From: Agromyces kandeliae
Lineage (GTDB): Bacteria; Actinomycetota; Actinomycetes; Actinomycetales; Microbacteriaceae
Length of the DNA: 64,000 bases
NCBI RefSeq assembly: GCF_009674665.1
Contig: NZ_WKJD01000021.1
Span: 124,001 to 188,000 of the forward strand
Direction: 5' to 3'
Below the pieces are notes generated by a model. That model made no database searches. It saw only the letters and a list, made by a program, of their open reading frames with translations, and was not told where the DNA came from. Positions 53,033 to 60,500 of the stretch are shown in pieces. Numbering within the stretch: position 1 is the stretch's first letter; each line of letters opens with the position of its first letter. The position numbers were made by a program, and so were the translations under genes.

Positions 53033-53734
53033 ATGCCCGGCATGAACGCGAATCTCCCGCTCAAGTGGCTCAGCGACGGCACGATTCACGGGCTCACGCC
53101 GTTGGCCTGGTGGCTGCACTCCTTCGGCGTCATTTGGTCCATGCAGCAGGAGTCGGATGGGCGCATTCCAACGAACGCGCTGCCCGTCATCGAGCCCTAT
53201 CGAACCTCTCCCGCAGCCCGCTCGAAGGCGCTCCGCGAGTTGGCCGAAAAGGGCCTCTGGACCACCAACGAGGGCGGCTATGTGATCGAGGGTTGGGCGG
53301 ACTCGCAGACAACCCACGCCCAGATGGAGAGCAAGCGCGCGAAGTGGCGGCGCGACAAGGGCTCGGAGCCTGCAGCATCGCAGCCACGAGAGTCCGATTC
53401 CACCGACGGATCCACCAAGGGCTCCGCCACGGTTCCACCGGAACTGTCTAAGGGAAGGAAGGGCAAGGACGAGCAGGCGAAGGACGAGCAGGCGAAGGAC
53501 GAGCAGCGGAGAGCTGACGAGTTCGCAAGCGAGCACGATGAAGCGTTCGCGACAGACCCTGGGCTTCGGTACCTCGGAGACGAGCCCGCCTTCCCTACCT
53601 CACCGAACGCTGTGGTCGGTGGCGCCGAATTCGATCGCCAAGGCAATGAGGTGCCGGAATGGCTCCGAAGTAAGGGGGCGCAGCTCGACGGCGTGACCGG
53701 TCGCTGGGCGAACGGGAGTGGGTTCCTTGACTGA
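53033..53734 (+). CDS. Phage-type helix-turn-helix/replication-initiation-like protein
   Basis: A 233-residue protein. The N-terminal ~95 residues resemble winged-helix domains of phage replisome organisers: LKWLSDGTIHGLTPLAWWLH, RTSPAARSKALRELAEKGLW, TTNEGGYVIEGWADSQ. A charged linker follows with three copies of a five-residue unit (GKDEQAKDEQAKDEQ, DNA 53462-53506), then a short C-terminal part. It may recruit replication proteins or regulate the element. GGGAGGTGTGCG precedes the ATG. Confidence 0.75.
   Translation: MPGMNANLPLKWLSDGTIHGLTPLAWWLHSFGVIWSMQQESDGRIPTNALPVIEPYRTSPAARSKALRELAEKGLWTTNEGGYVIEGWADSQTTHAQMESKRAKWRRDKGSEPAASQPRESDSTDGSTKGSATVPPELSKGRKGKDEQAKDEQAKDEQRRADEFASEHDEAFATDPGLRYLGDEPAFPTSPNAVVGGAEFDRQGNEVPEWLRSKGAQLDGVTGRWANGSGFLD
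53462..53506. repeat. 15-bp tandem repeat, three copies, in coding sequence
   Basis: The unit GCGAAGGACGAGCAG occurs at 53462 (one base different), 53477 and 53492, encoding a repeated charged KDEQA pentapeptide. Copy number could vary by slippage. Confidence 0.85.
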
Positions 53735-54002
53735 GTGGCCCACTCGTATTCCGGGCACGCCGTTCCGATGGGTACTCACCCTCACATCGGAGGACCGCGC
53801 TCCGGTCTGTCCAGCGCATCAACAAGTCACCGATGTCATCGGCGTGTGCGCGGAGTGCCTTGACGAACTCGGTTGGTCGGGATCCCGGTGCGCCATCTGC
53901 GGGTGGCCACTGCATCCCGCAGTCGAGCGGGACCGCTTCGACACGCACCCCACCTGCGAACCCCGAATCGATGGACAGGAGAACACCAATGAACCCCGAT
54001 GA
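53718..54002 (+). CDS. Small Cys-rich (zinc-finger-like) protein
   Basis: A 94-residue protein with five Cys, four of them in two CxxC pairs (GVCAECLDELG and SRCAICGWPLHP), plus APVCPAHQQ before them, suggesting a zinc ribbon. No named family is recognised. It starts by GTG at 53718 or TTG at 53727, overlapping the preceding gene. Its end overlaps the next gene by 14 bp. Confidence 0.65.
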   Translation: MGSLTEWPTRIPGTPFRWVLTLTSEDRAPVCPAHQQVTDVIGVCAECLDELGWSGSRCAICGWPLHPAVERDRFDTHPTCEPRIDGQENTNEPR

Positions 54003-54459
54003 GATGTTCGACCCCGAGCACCCTGAGAACAACCCGGCCAACATCGTGACGATGGCCGAGCTTGTGAAGGCCACCGGCCTGCGTCAGCCCTACCGCTTCA
54101 CGGCGATCCTCGATGCGTTCACCCGCGGTGGTGGCCAGGCCACGCATCTGATCTGGACCCTCGCACTCGAGCTGGCCGCCGCCCTGGCGCGCGAGGTCGG
54201 GCCTGGCTGGGCCCAGGTCGTCGAGACCACGAGCACGATGAAGCAGGCCGAGGTTGCCGCATGGGTCGCCGTTGGCCAGGAAGAACCGGCTACCGAGGTG
54301 CAGCACGATTCGAGCCGGGCACATGCGGACGTCAGTGCGCTACGGCGTCTCGTTCCTCCTCCGCGCACAGTTCGTGACGTCAAGTCGCGGATGGGGTGGG
54401 GCTCGGGGCGGGCGTCAGCCGCCCTGCGGGCGTACCGGGTGCGGCGCGACCAAGGCTGA
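53989..54459 (+). CDS. Hypothetical element protein
   Basis: A 156-residue protein: MNPDEMFDPEHPENNPANIV, then predicted helices (TMAELVKATGLRQPYRFTAI, LIWTLALELAAALAREVG, TMKQAEVAAWVAVGQEE) and a basic C terminus with a helix-turn-helix-like VRDVKSRMGWGSGRASAALR. It could be a small DNA-binding protein (the position of a terminase-small-subunit-like gene in phiRv1), but this is only suggestive. ACAGGAGA precedes the ATG. The 214-bp gap that follows shows no gene I can support. Confidence 0.65.
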   Translation: MNPDEMFDPEHPENNPANIVTMAELVKATGLRQPYRFTAILDAFTRGGGQATHLIWTLALELAAALAREVGPGWAQVVETTSTMKQAEVAAWVAVGQEEPATEVQHDSSRAHADVSALRRLVPPPRTVRDVKSRMGWGSGRASAALRAYRVRRDQG

Positions 54460-54673
54460 TCGATTACGCAGCCACTACCGCAGCACGGCCAAGTTTTGTA
54501 CCATGGTTTGTAGCTGATCAAGCCAAGGCCGAGGAGCCGCAGCGGGGCAGGCGGAGGAGCCGAACGGCCAACGCAGGCACCCGATTCATCGTGGCCAAGT
54601 CCGAGGAGCTGGACCAGAGTCCAAGCCGCGATGCGCGGCGCACTCCGGTGGTTCCCAGAACGGGCCGATCCTC

Positions 54674-55837
54674 ATGCCTACCCTCGCCGAGCAGCGAGAC
54701 GCGCTGCTCACCCAGGCCAACGCGATCGTCGCGGCGGCCAAGAACGACCATGACCGTCCCCTGACCGACGCCGAGTCGGCGGACCTGTCGACCCTGCTCG
54801 ATTCGGTCGACGCGCTGGACGAGCGCCTCGCTCACGTGAAGCGTAGCGACGAGATCATGCGCCGCCTGTTCGGGATCGGCGGGGACGCCGACCCCAAGGC
54901 GTTCGACGACCGAATTCGAGGTGACGAGGGTCAGCTGCACCTAGCCTTGACTTCGCCGGAGCGCCGGGTGGCCGGGACGAAGCTCGCGCAGGCGATGCTG
55001 CAGAAGTCCCTGACGGTGACCGGGGAGACCGTCTCGGATGTCCCCGTCACCGGTCCGATCGCGCAGGGCCAGGTCCCGAGCTCGATCCTCGATCTACTGC
55101 CGCTCGTTCGGCACGCCGGCCCGGTGTTCCGCTACCTCCGGCAGACCACCCGAACCTTCGCCGCGGCCGTGGTCGCACCGGGGGCGGTCAAGCCCGAATC
55201 GAGCGTCGGCGTTACGTCGGTGGACGGCGGGCTTCAGGTCATCGCTCACGTCGCGGGTGGCATCAACGTCTACGATGTGCTGGACGCGCCGTCCCTGGCG
55301 CGCTGGCTCAGCGACGAGATGCTTTACGGCCTGGGCCGGGCGGTCGAACAGGAGATCCTGCTCGGCGACGGCACGGCCGGGCACCTCACCGGCATCCTGA
55401 ACACCAGCGGCATCCAGACCCAGGCTGCAGGGCCGGACGTGGTCACCACGATCCGTTCGGCGATCACGAAGGTGCAGTCCCTCGGCTACAGCCCCGGCGC
55501 GGTGATCCTCAACCCGGCCGACTGGGAAGCGGCGGAGACGCTGCGCGCCACCTCCGGCGTCTTCGACTTCGCACCCGGTGCCCCGGTCGACGCCGCCGCC
55601 CAGCGCCTCTGGGGCGTCCCTGTGGCCCTCTCGCCGACGATCACGGCGGGCGTCGCGGCGGTGCTGGATCCGGGCGTGGTGGGCGTGGACGTCGATACCC
55701 AGGGCATGCGGCTGCAGTGGTCCGAGGCCAACGCGGACGACTTCACCCGCAACCTCCTCACGATCCGCGCCGAGGGTCGGTTCGGGGTGTCCGTCTACCA
55801 GCCCTCAGGCGTGGTCATGGCCACCCTCCCGGCCTAA
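54674..55837 (+). CDS. HK97-type phage major capsid protein
   Basis: A 387-residue capsid subunit. Residues ~1-60 are a helical scaffold-like delta domain (MPTLAEQRDALLTQANAIVA, VDALDERLAHVKR). The mature fold follows: VPSSILDLLPLVRHAGPVFR, the E-loop region, LSDEMLYGLGRAVEQEILLG, DGTAGHLTGILNTSG, and the late AVILNPADWEAAETLR ... LWGVPVALSPTI. This matches the HK97 family used by tailed phages and by phiRv1-type elements. A putative protease gene follows 13 bp later. Confidence 0.93.
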   Translation: MPTLAEQRDALLTQANAIVAAAKNDHDRPLTDAESADLSTLLDSVDALDERLAHVKRSDEIMRRLFGIGGDADPKAFDDRIRGDEGQLHLALTSPERRVAGTKLAQAMLQKSLTVTGETVSDVPVTGPIAQGQVPSSILDLLPLVRHAGPVFRYLRQTTRTFAAAVVAPGAVKPESSVGVTSVDGGLQVIAHVAGGINVYDVLDAPSLARWLSDEMLYGLGRAVEQEILLGDGTAGHLTGILNTSGIQTQAAGPDVVTTIRSAITKVQSLGYSPGAVILNPADWEAAETLRATSGVFDFAPGAPVDAAAQRLWGVPVALSPTITAGVAAVLDPGVVGVDVDTQGMRLQWSEANADDFTRNLLTIRAEGRFGVSVYQPSGVVMATLPA

Positions 55838-55850
55838 GCAGGGGGCCGCG

Positions 55851-56414
55851 ATGCTCCGTAAGTACACCCCCGCCACGGGCCTCAAGGCCGGCGTGGACGA
55901 CGGCCTGACCGAGGGCGAGTTCATCGCCTACCCCAGCACCTTCACCCGCACACCCGACAGCTACGGCGACGTGGTCGCCAAGGGCGCATTCCTACGCACC
56001 ATCGCGGACTGGAAGGCCTCGGGCAACGTGCTGCCCGGCCTGTTCGGGCACCGCATGGACGACCCCGACTACTTCGTCGCGTCCGCCACCGACATGGGCG
56101 AGGACGACCACGGTTGGTGGGTCCGTGGCCGGTTCGACCTCGACAGCCCGAAGGGCGTCCAGGTGTACCGACTCGTGAAGGACCGTCGACTCGCCCAGCT
56201 CTCCTTCGCCTACGACGTCCAGGACAAGGCCACGGTGACCCTCGCGGACGGCACCAGCGCCACCGAACTCCGCCGGGTGAACGTCTACGAGTTCAGCTTC
56301 GTGCCGGTCGGCGCGAACCAGGACACCGGCGTCGTCGGCGTTAAGCATCGAGGCGGGAGAACGTCCGATCTACTGCAGCGACTGCGCTTGGTTGAGGCCC
56401 GCAGGCATCAGTAG
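55851..56414 (+). CDS. HK97-type prohead protease
   Basis: A 187-residue protease of family U35/S78: EGEFIAYPSTFTRTPDSYGD, VAKGAFLRTIADWKASGN, the catalytic His in LPGLFGHRMDDPD, the Ser in AQLSFAYDVQD, then NVYEFSFVPVGANQDTGV. It matures the capsid by removing the delta domain. In most phages it precedes the capsid gene; here it follows. AGGGGGCC lies before the ATG. Confidence 0.92.
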   Translation: MLRKYTPATGLKAGVDDGLTEGEFIAYPSTFTRTPDSYGDVVAKGAFLRTIADWKASGNVLPGLFGHRMDDPDYFVASATDMGEDDHGWWVRGRFDLDSPKGVQVYRLVKDRRLAQLSFAYDVQDKATVTLADGTSATELRRVNVYEFSFVPVGANQDTGVVGVKHRGGRTSDLLQRLRLVEARRHQ

Positions 56415-56473
56415 GGCGAGCGCCCCGCGAGTGGGTCGTTATCGGTCTCGCCGCCCACCTCGAGGAGTGTCCG

Positions 56474-57721
56474 TCATCCTGGTCGGTCCGGAGGGGTGAT
56501 CTTGTCCGCTAGCGAAACCCCACCTTGGTTCACGCAGTCCCGCGCGAGGTCGTGAACCTCCCAATGGAACTCGAGATCCGAGACATCCGTCCTGATCGTC
56601 GCCTCGACTGGTGTGAAGCGGTGCAGCGGAGTCGACCAGTCTTCGATCGCGTGACCGAAACGGTCCGCAGCCATGATCGAGAGCGGCTGCGCGCCGCTCC
56701 ATTCGATGCCGACGCGTACCTCATATTCGGAACGGTTGCTCGAGCCTGCAGTGGCACGCAGCAGCGCCATGAAGTCGGCGACTCCGGCCTGGATGGCGCG
56801 GGACTCGATCTGCCTGCCCTCCCAGTGACCGTCCCTGCTCATCCGGTGCCCGCCGACGGCGGCAGCGATAGATACTGAGCCATCGTGATGGATGCTCGCC
56901 CACGCCTCCCTCCACATCTGACGCTCTCCAGTAGCGGCGTTCGCCGCAACCCAACGCCGCAGACCTGGCCGCGGGTTCAGGAGTTCGACGCTTTCCAACG
57001 GGTGAACGGCGTTCCGATCGACATACACGAGACAGAGCTTCATTGCGGCCTCGAAGATCTTGCGCGCGTCATCGCGAGTTGGCCGCTCAATACGACCTGG
57101 GACCCTCGGGTGCCCGACGGCGACCAGCCACGCGCGAACGTCGTGGTCGCGACCCGCCACAGCTTCGGCGTAAAGCTTGTCGAGTGTTTCGGTCGCATGC
57201 CGTCGCTCGTCGAAACGGGCACGATACATCGCTTCGATCTGGCGTTCCTTCATCCACACTGTGTCGGAGTCGTTGCGGATCGGCGCACCGAAGTACTCGT
57301 TCCTAAAGATGAGATGGGGGCCATCCATACTCGCCGGCACCACAACGACGACTGCCCGATTAGCTGCTGTCCCGACGGTGTGAACTCCGAGCCCGAACAC
57401 TGGTGGCGTGATGGCCGTAACCGCCGCCGAGCGGAGAGCACGTTCGTACTGTTCACCGAATTCGTGGATGCCGACGCGGGCGCTAGCCGCCCGTTCAGAT
57501 TCGGTCACGCCGTAGACGATCACCCCTCCGCCATTGTTCGCCATCGCAGCCACGTCCTTGGGAAAATCCGACTGCGGCAATGCCTTCATCGGAGGGAGCT
57601 CCGCCTTCCAGTCGAGGTCGTCCGTCTCCATGACCCCGACGTCGATCGCTTGATCGACCATTTCGATGGTGAAGGGACCCGGCGGTAGCCCGAGCGCACG
57701 GTGTAGGGCGGTGAACGTCAT
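56474..57721 (-). CDS. AlbA_2/Schlafen-like domain protein
   Basis: A 415-residue protein. The N-terminal ~190 residues contain ETDDLDWKAELPPMKA (E/D-x-K-type cluster), DFPKDVAAMANNGGGVIVYG and VVVVVPASMDGPHLIF ... APIRNDSDTVWM, the pattern of the Schlafen AlbA_2 (divergent AAA-4) domain. The C-terminal half is unrecognised. Such domains occur in nucleases and in several anti-phage proteins. It is transcribed against the capsid genes, a typical cargo arrangement. Defence is an inference from the domain and its position in a satellite-like element. Confidence 0.8.
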   Translation of the reverse strand: MTFTALHRALGLPPGPFTIEMVDQAIDVGVMETDDLDWKAELPPMKALPQSDFPKDVAAMANNGGGVIVYGVTESERAASARVGIHEFGEQYERALRSAAVTAITPPVFGLGVHTVGTAANRAVVVVVPASMDGPHLIFRNEYFGAPIRNDSDTVWMKERQIEAMYRARFDERRHATETLDKLYAEAVAGRDHDVRAWLVAVGHPRVPGRIERPTRDDARKIFEAAMKLCLVYVDRNAVHPLESVELLNPRPGLRRWVAANAATGERQMWREAWASIHHDGSVSIAAAVGGHRMSRDGHWEGRQIESRAIQAGVADFMALLRATAGSSNRSEYEVRVGIEWSGAQPLSIMAADRFGHAIEDWSTPLHRFTPVEATIRTDVSDLEFHWEVHDLARDCVNQGGVSLADKITPPDRPG

Positions 57722-57869
57722 GATCTGACCGTAGTCAAGTGACCCGAGAATGCCCGGTCGAGCACGCCAACGGGGGGAGCTCGAATCGCGGCCCGGCCCG
57801 GCCCCGGATCACGCCCCACGGGAGTGACCCGCCCCCCCTCAATCACATAGCCACCCCAGGGGTGTTGGC

Positions 57870-58634
57870 ATGATTGACGGAATGTCCTCTTCAATTCGCC
57901 CACCGCTGATAGGCCCAGCCTCGCCTCTAAGACGACTCCCAGCTGGCTTGGACACCCGGCAGGCCATGTTCTGGGACGGCGTGCGTCTGGCCCTTGAAAT
58001 GCTCGACATATCCAATGCGAGACTCCGGGATGGGTTGGAGTCAATCGCCGAGTACGGCGGCGGAGTCGACGCTCGAACGTCGCAGGCGATGCTTGACGCG
58101 TGGTCGTTTGTCGACTCAGCTCACAGGTTGCGATCACTCCTGAGAGAATTGCCGAGGTTGAAGCAGAAGACTCCCCCGATGCAGTCGATCTACCGAGCTT
58201 TGCAGCCCAGCGAGGCACTCCGACACTCCGTCCAGCACCTTCAACGGGACATCACACGCCATGCTGAATCGGGTACCCCGACCTGGGGAACCCTCTCGTG
58301 GCAGCGAATGGACTCCGCGGAAGCTGGCCGCGCATTCATCTTGGTCCCAGGAGCAGTGCGGACAATGCAGAATCTGGGCGGACTGCCAAGCGAGCCCATC
58401 GTGGAGAACCCGGACCATATAGTCCTTAGCGCATTTGGCGCGCACCTGAATGTCTCGAATACCTACAGAGCTGTTGAGAACTTCACCACGGCTCTGGACC
58501 GTTCACTCGAGGAGGCCTTCGCGGTCACCGATGATCGACTAGGTTCCGACGCGGTACTCACTGTTGAGTTCACGGTGGACGGGCAGCACTTAACGCCGAA
58601 TGGGGCTAGATCGGACCGAGGAACTGGGAGCTAG
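57870..58634 (+). CDS. Unknown cargo protein
   Basis: A 254-residue soluble protein of no recognised family. Visible features are AMFWDGVRLALEMLDISNAR and helices to ~residue 110 (FVDSAHRLRSLLRELPRLKQ), then a mixed region GRAFILVPGAVRTMQNLGG, HIVLSAFGAHLNVSNTY and ALDRSLEEAFAVTDDR. Codons are less GC-rich than the chromosomal neighbours, supporting foreign origin. It lies between the oppositely oriented AlbA_2 and DUF2335 genes. ATG 57870 follows AGGGGTG; a second Met is four codons on. Confidence 0.7.
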   Translation: MIDGMSSSIRPPLIGPASPLRRLPAGLDTRQAMFWDGVRLALEMLDISNARLRDGLESIAEYGGGVDARTSQAMLDAWSFVDSAHRLRSLLRELPRLKQKTPPMQSIYRALQPSEALRHSVQHLQRDITRHAESGTPTWGTLSWQRMDSAEAGRAFILVPGAVRTMQNLGGLPSEPIVENPDHIVLSAFGAHLNVSNTYRAVENFTTALDRSLEEAFAVTDDRLGSDAVLTVEFTVDGQHLTPNGARSDRGTGS

Positions 58635-58651
58635 CGCGGGAACGGGGTGCC

Positions 58652-59206
58652 CTACTCAGACGCAGGTGGCCGAACTACTGCTGTCTCTCGAGTCGCACTC
58701 GCCTTGTCACGCTTCGTCGGCCCGGTGCGCCTAGCCGGGCCGCGCCCACGCGAACCCGCACCAGCGATGTAGAGCACAACGCCACCTCCGAAAGCCACCG
58801 TGACGATCGTGCCGCCTACCACCGCCTGACCATTGAGGATGCACACGAGTCCGAGACTGAGCGCCGCAAGTACCAGGACAAAGGCGAGCCATTGGCCGAT
58901 GAAGGCTCGAACCTCGTTCCCCTTCACGAACCGCTTTTCCATCTCCCTACGATGCTTCCCTTGCTCGTCGAAAGATTCGAAGACAACTCGGGCGGCACCA
59001 GGATAGAGCGCCTCGAATCGCTCCAGGTGGTCCGGATGAGGGAACGGACTGTTGTACTGCTCCAATTCGACGCGCTCGAGCTTCGCCTCCACCCGAGCAT
59101 CGATCTCCTCGACGACCTCGGCAGGGAGCTCCGGATCGGCTTCTGCAGCCTGCGAATCCGCGTGGGCTGGCCGCTTGACCGCGTCCCCGCGAGTGACGTC
59201 AGTCAT
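58652..59206 (-). CDS. DUF2335-like two-helix membrane protein
   Basis: A 184-residue protein. A charged N-terminal region is followed by the DUF2335-type block SPFPHPDHLERFEALYPGAA ... FESFDEQGKHRREMEKRFV, then two membrane helices (IGQWLAFVLVLAALSLGLV and VVGGTIVTVAFGGGVVLYIA) and a basic tail. The biochemical role of DUF2335 is unknown; a membrane-acting effector or holin-like role is possible. Its ATG overlaps the stop of the upstream 96-residue gene by 8 bp, so the two are a coupled pair. Confidence 0.8.
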   Translation of the reverse strand: MTDVTRGDAVKRPAHADSQAAEADPELPAEVVEEIDARVEAKLERVELEQYNSPFPHPDHLERFEALYPGAARVVFESFDEQGKHRREMEKRFVKGNEVRAFIGQWLAFVLVLAALSLGLVCILNGQAVVGGTIVTVAFGGGVVLYIAGAGSRGRGPARRTGPTKRDKASATRETAVVRPPASE

Positions 59207-59489
59207 GGGTGTATGCGCCGGTGCCCGCGAAGACAGTGCCTAGGTCACCGCCGACTGCATCCCAATCATTCTGGATCGCGGCGATGTCGGCCTCGCCCCC
59301 TGAGTCGTGCAGGTAGTAGCAGTGCTTTGTGTCCCCGGCCAGATTGAAAGTCTCGATGGCACCGCGGACGAAACCATGCCACCGCTCGTCACGGACCGGA
59401 TACGAGTTGAACAGCACCGTACAGTTGCGCTCGGCATCGAAGGAGTAGTCGACCCACCAGCGTCGTCGAGCGCTCGAACCAAGCGACAT
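59199..59489 (-). CDS. Small partner of the DUF2335 protein
   Basis: A 96-residue soluble protein: RRRWWVDYSFDAERNCTVLF, ERWHGFVRGAIETFNLAGDT, KHCYYLHDSGGEADIAAIQN, DWDAVGGDLGTVF. No family is recognised. It is the first gene of the two-gene minus-strand cassette next to attR. Close coupling suggests a sensor, inhibitor or antitoxin for the membrane protein, but nothing in the sequence proves this. The 123-bp gap to the right junction holds no gene. Confidence 0.65.
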   Translation of the reverse strand: MSLGSSARRRWWVDYSFDAERNCTVLFNSYPVRDERWHGFVRGAIETFNLAGDTKHCYYLHDSGGEADIAAIQNDWDAVGGDLGTVFAGTGAYTHD

Positions 59490-59612
59490 GTCGGCCTCCC
59501 CGCTCTGCTTCGTTTCCTGAATCTAGCAGCATCCGTGCTACGCAAGTAGTAACGCCAGCGACGCATCAGGATTCCCTGCGGGGGCAGACAGGTCTCCATG
59601 CCAGAAAACATG

Positions 59613-60500
59613 TCATCGTCCCCTGGAAACCGGGACCAGCATCGCGATCTCCTTGCGGCCCGCGAGCTCGATGATGGTGCGTCTGGCCTCTGCTCGGGCG
59701 TCGCCCGCCTGCGCCCTCAGGACGTCGGCGAGCGGGGTGCCGCGGTCGAGTGCACCGAGCACCTGGTCGAGCGCTCGCGACAGCGCCGGATGCTCGAGGC
59801 CGTCGCGCAGGTCGGCGAGCGCCGTGCCGATCGGGACACCCGTGCCGACCGCCGCGACCACGCCGGAGAACTCCCGGGCGAGCTCACCGGTGCCCGTTCG
59901 GGCCACGCGGCGGAGCGCGTCGAGCATGCCTTCGCCCGCGGTGAGGCTGAGCGTGAGGAACTCGAGCACCGTGGGCAGTTCGCTCGTGATGCGCGCGAGG
60001 CGGCGGCGCGCGGCGCGCTGGAGCATCCAGTCGGCCGCGACCGCGCCGGCCATTGCCCCGAAGGGCGGGATCGCCCAGCGCAGCACCGCGGGAGCCGCCT
60101 CCATCGTCGGGGCGAGGAGCGCGAGCAACCCGGCCGACGCGAAGCCCGCCGCCGCCCAGACGAGTTGACGTCCACGGAACCGCTCGACCGTCCCATCCGC
60201 CCCGGCCTGCCGCAGCCGGCGCGCGACCGTGTCGTTCCCGCCGAGGATCGACGACAGGATGCCGCGTGCGCGCCGCGCAGCGGGGAGCACGAGCATCCCG
60301 ATGACCGGGCCCGGGTCGGATTCCGGCTTCGCCCGCATGGCGCGCGCCTCGGCGGAGACGTCGGTGACGTACGGCGCGACGCGGTCGACCAGGCGGGCCC
60401 GGCCGATGCGGGGAACGGATGCCGCGACCAGCCAGAGACCGAGCCCGAGCATCGCACCGAGCGCGACGGCGACGATCGGCGTGGCAGTCAACTGGACCAT
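59613..60500 (-). pseudogene. tadC: tadC, 5' part; last codons supplied by the element
   Basis: Type II secretion/Tad inner-membrane platform protein. 295 residues are readable: helices at the N terminus, GRQLVWAAAGFASAGLLALL, and the T2SSF domain with ELPTVLEFLTLSLTAGEGML, AREFSGVVAAVGTGVPIGTA and RKEIAMLVPV. The true last helix is missing: after LVP the frame runs into the element and stops at 59613. The remainder lies at 50744-50825. The ATG follows GAGGAG and overlaps the tadB end. As integrated, the product lacks its terminal membrane helix and is probably inactive. Confidence 0.9.
59632..59634. other. attR (host-element junction, right)
   Basis: The host TadC frame (MLVP) ends here on the minus strand. 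GGG is shared with attL. Serine recombinase sites often share only two or three bases, so the exact crossover is uncertain. AAC at 59628-59630 and 50828-50830 is an alternative core. Confidence 0.6.

Larger units (their letters stand above)
50823..59634. mobile_element. Integrated phiRv1-like/phage-satellite-like element in tadC (about 8.8 kb)
   Basis: Bounded by split tadC halves. Order: large serine recombinase, excisionase-like gene, small gene, replication/helix-turn-helix gene, zinc-finger gene, hypothetical gene, HK97 major capsid, prohead protease, AlbA_2 protein, unknown protein, DUF2335 membrane protein and its small partner. Base composition is visibly less GC-rich than the flanks, especially around 52310-52600 and 57500-59500. 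No portal, large terminase, tail or lysis genes are seen. The gene set parallels M. tuberculosis phiRv1 (serine integrase, excisionase, capsid, protease), though here capsid precedes protease. Confidence 0.88.

Noticed and set aside
52968..53045. A 25-codon frame starting by GTG at an overlap with the preceding stop in the element
   Set aside because: Too short and without motifs. It spans the ribosome site of the next gene. It could be a leader peptide, but there is no support.
50826..59631. AAC rather than GGG as the recombination core
   Set aside because: AAC (50828-50830 and 59628-59630) also restores the tadC frame but inserts three residues (VSP region) into the conserved MLVP-LIFLILPVT segment, so GGG is the simpler reading. 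It cannot be excluded without the empty site.
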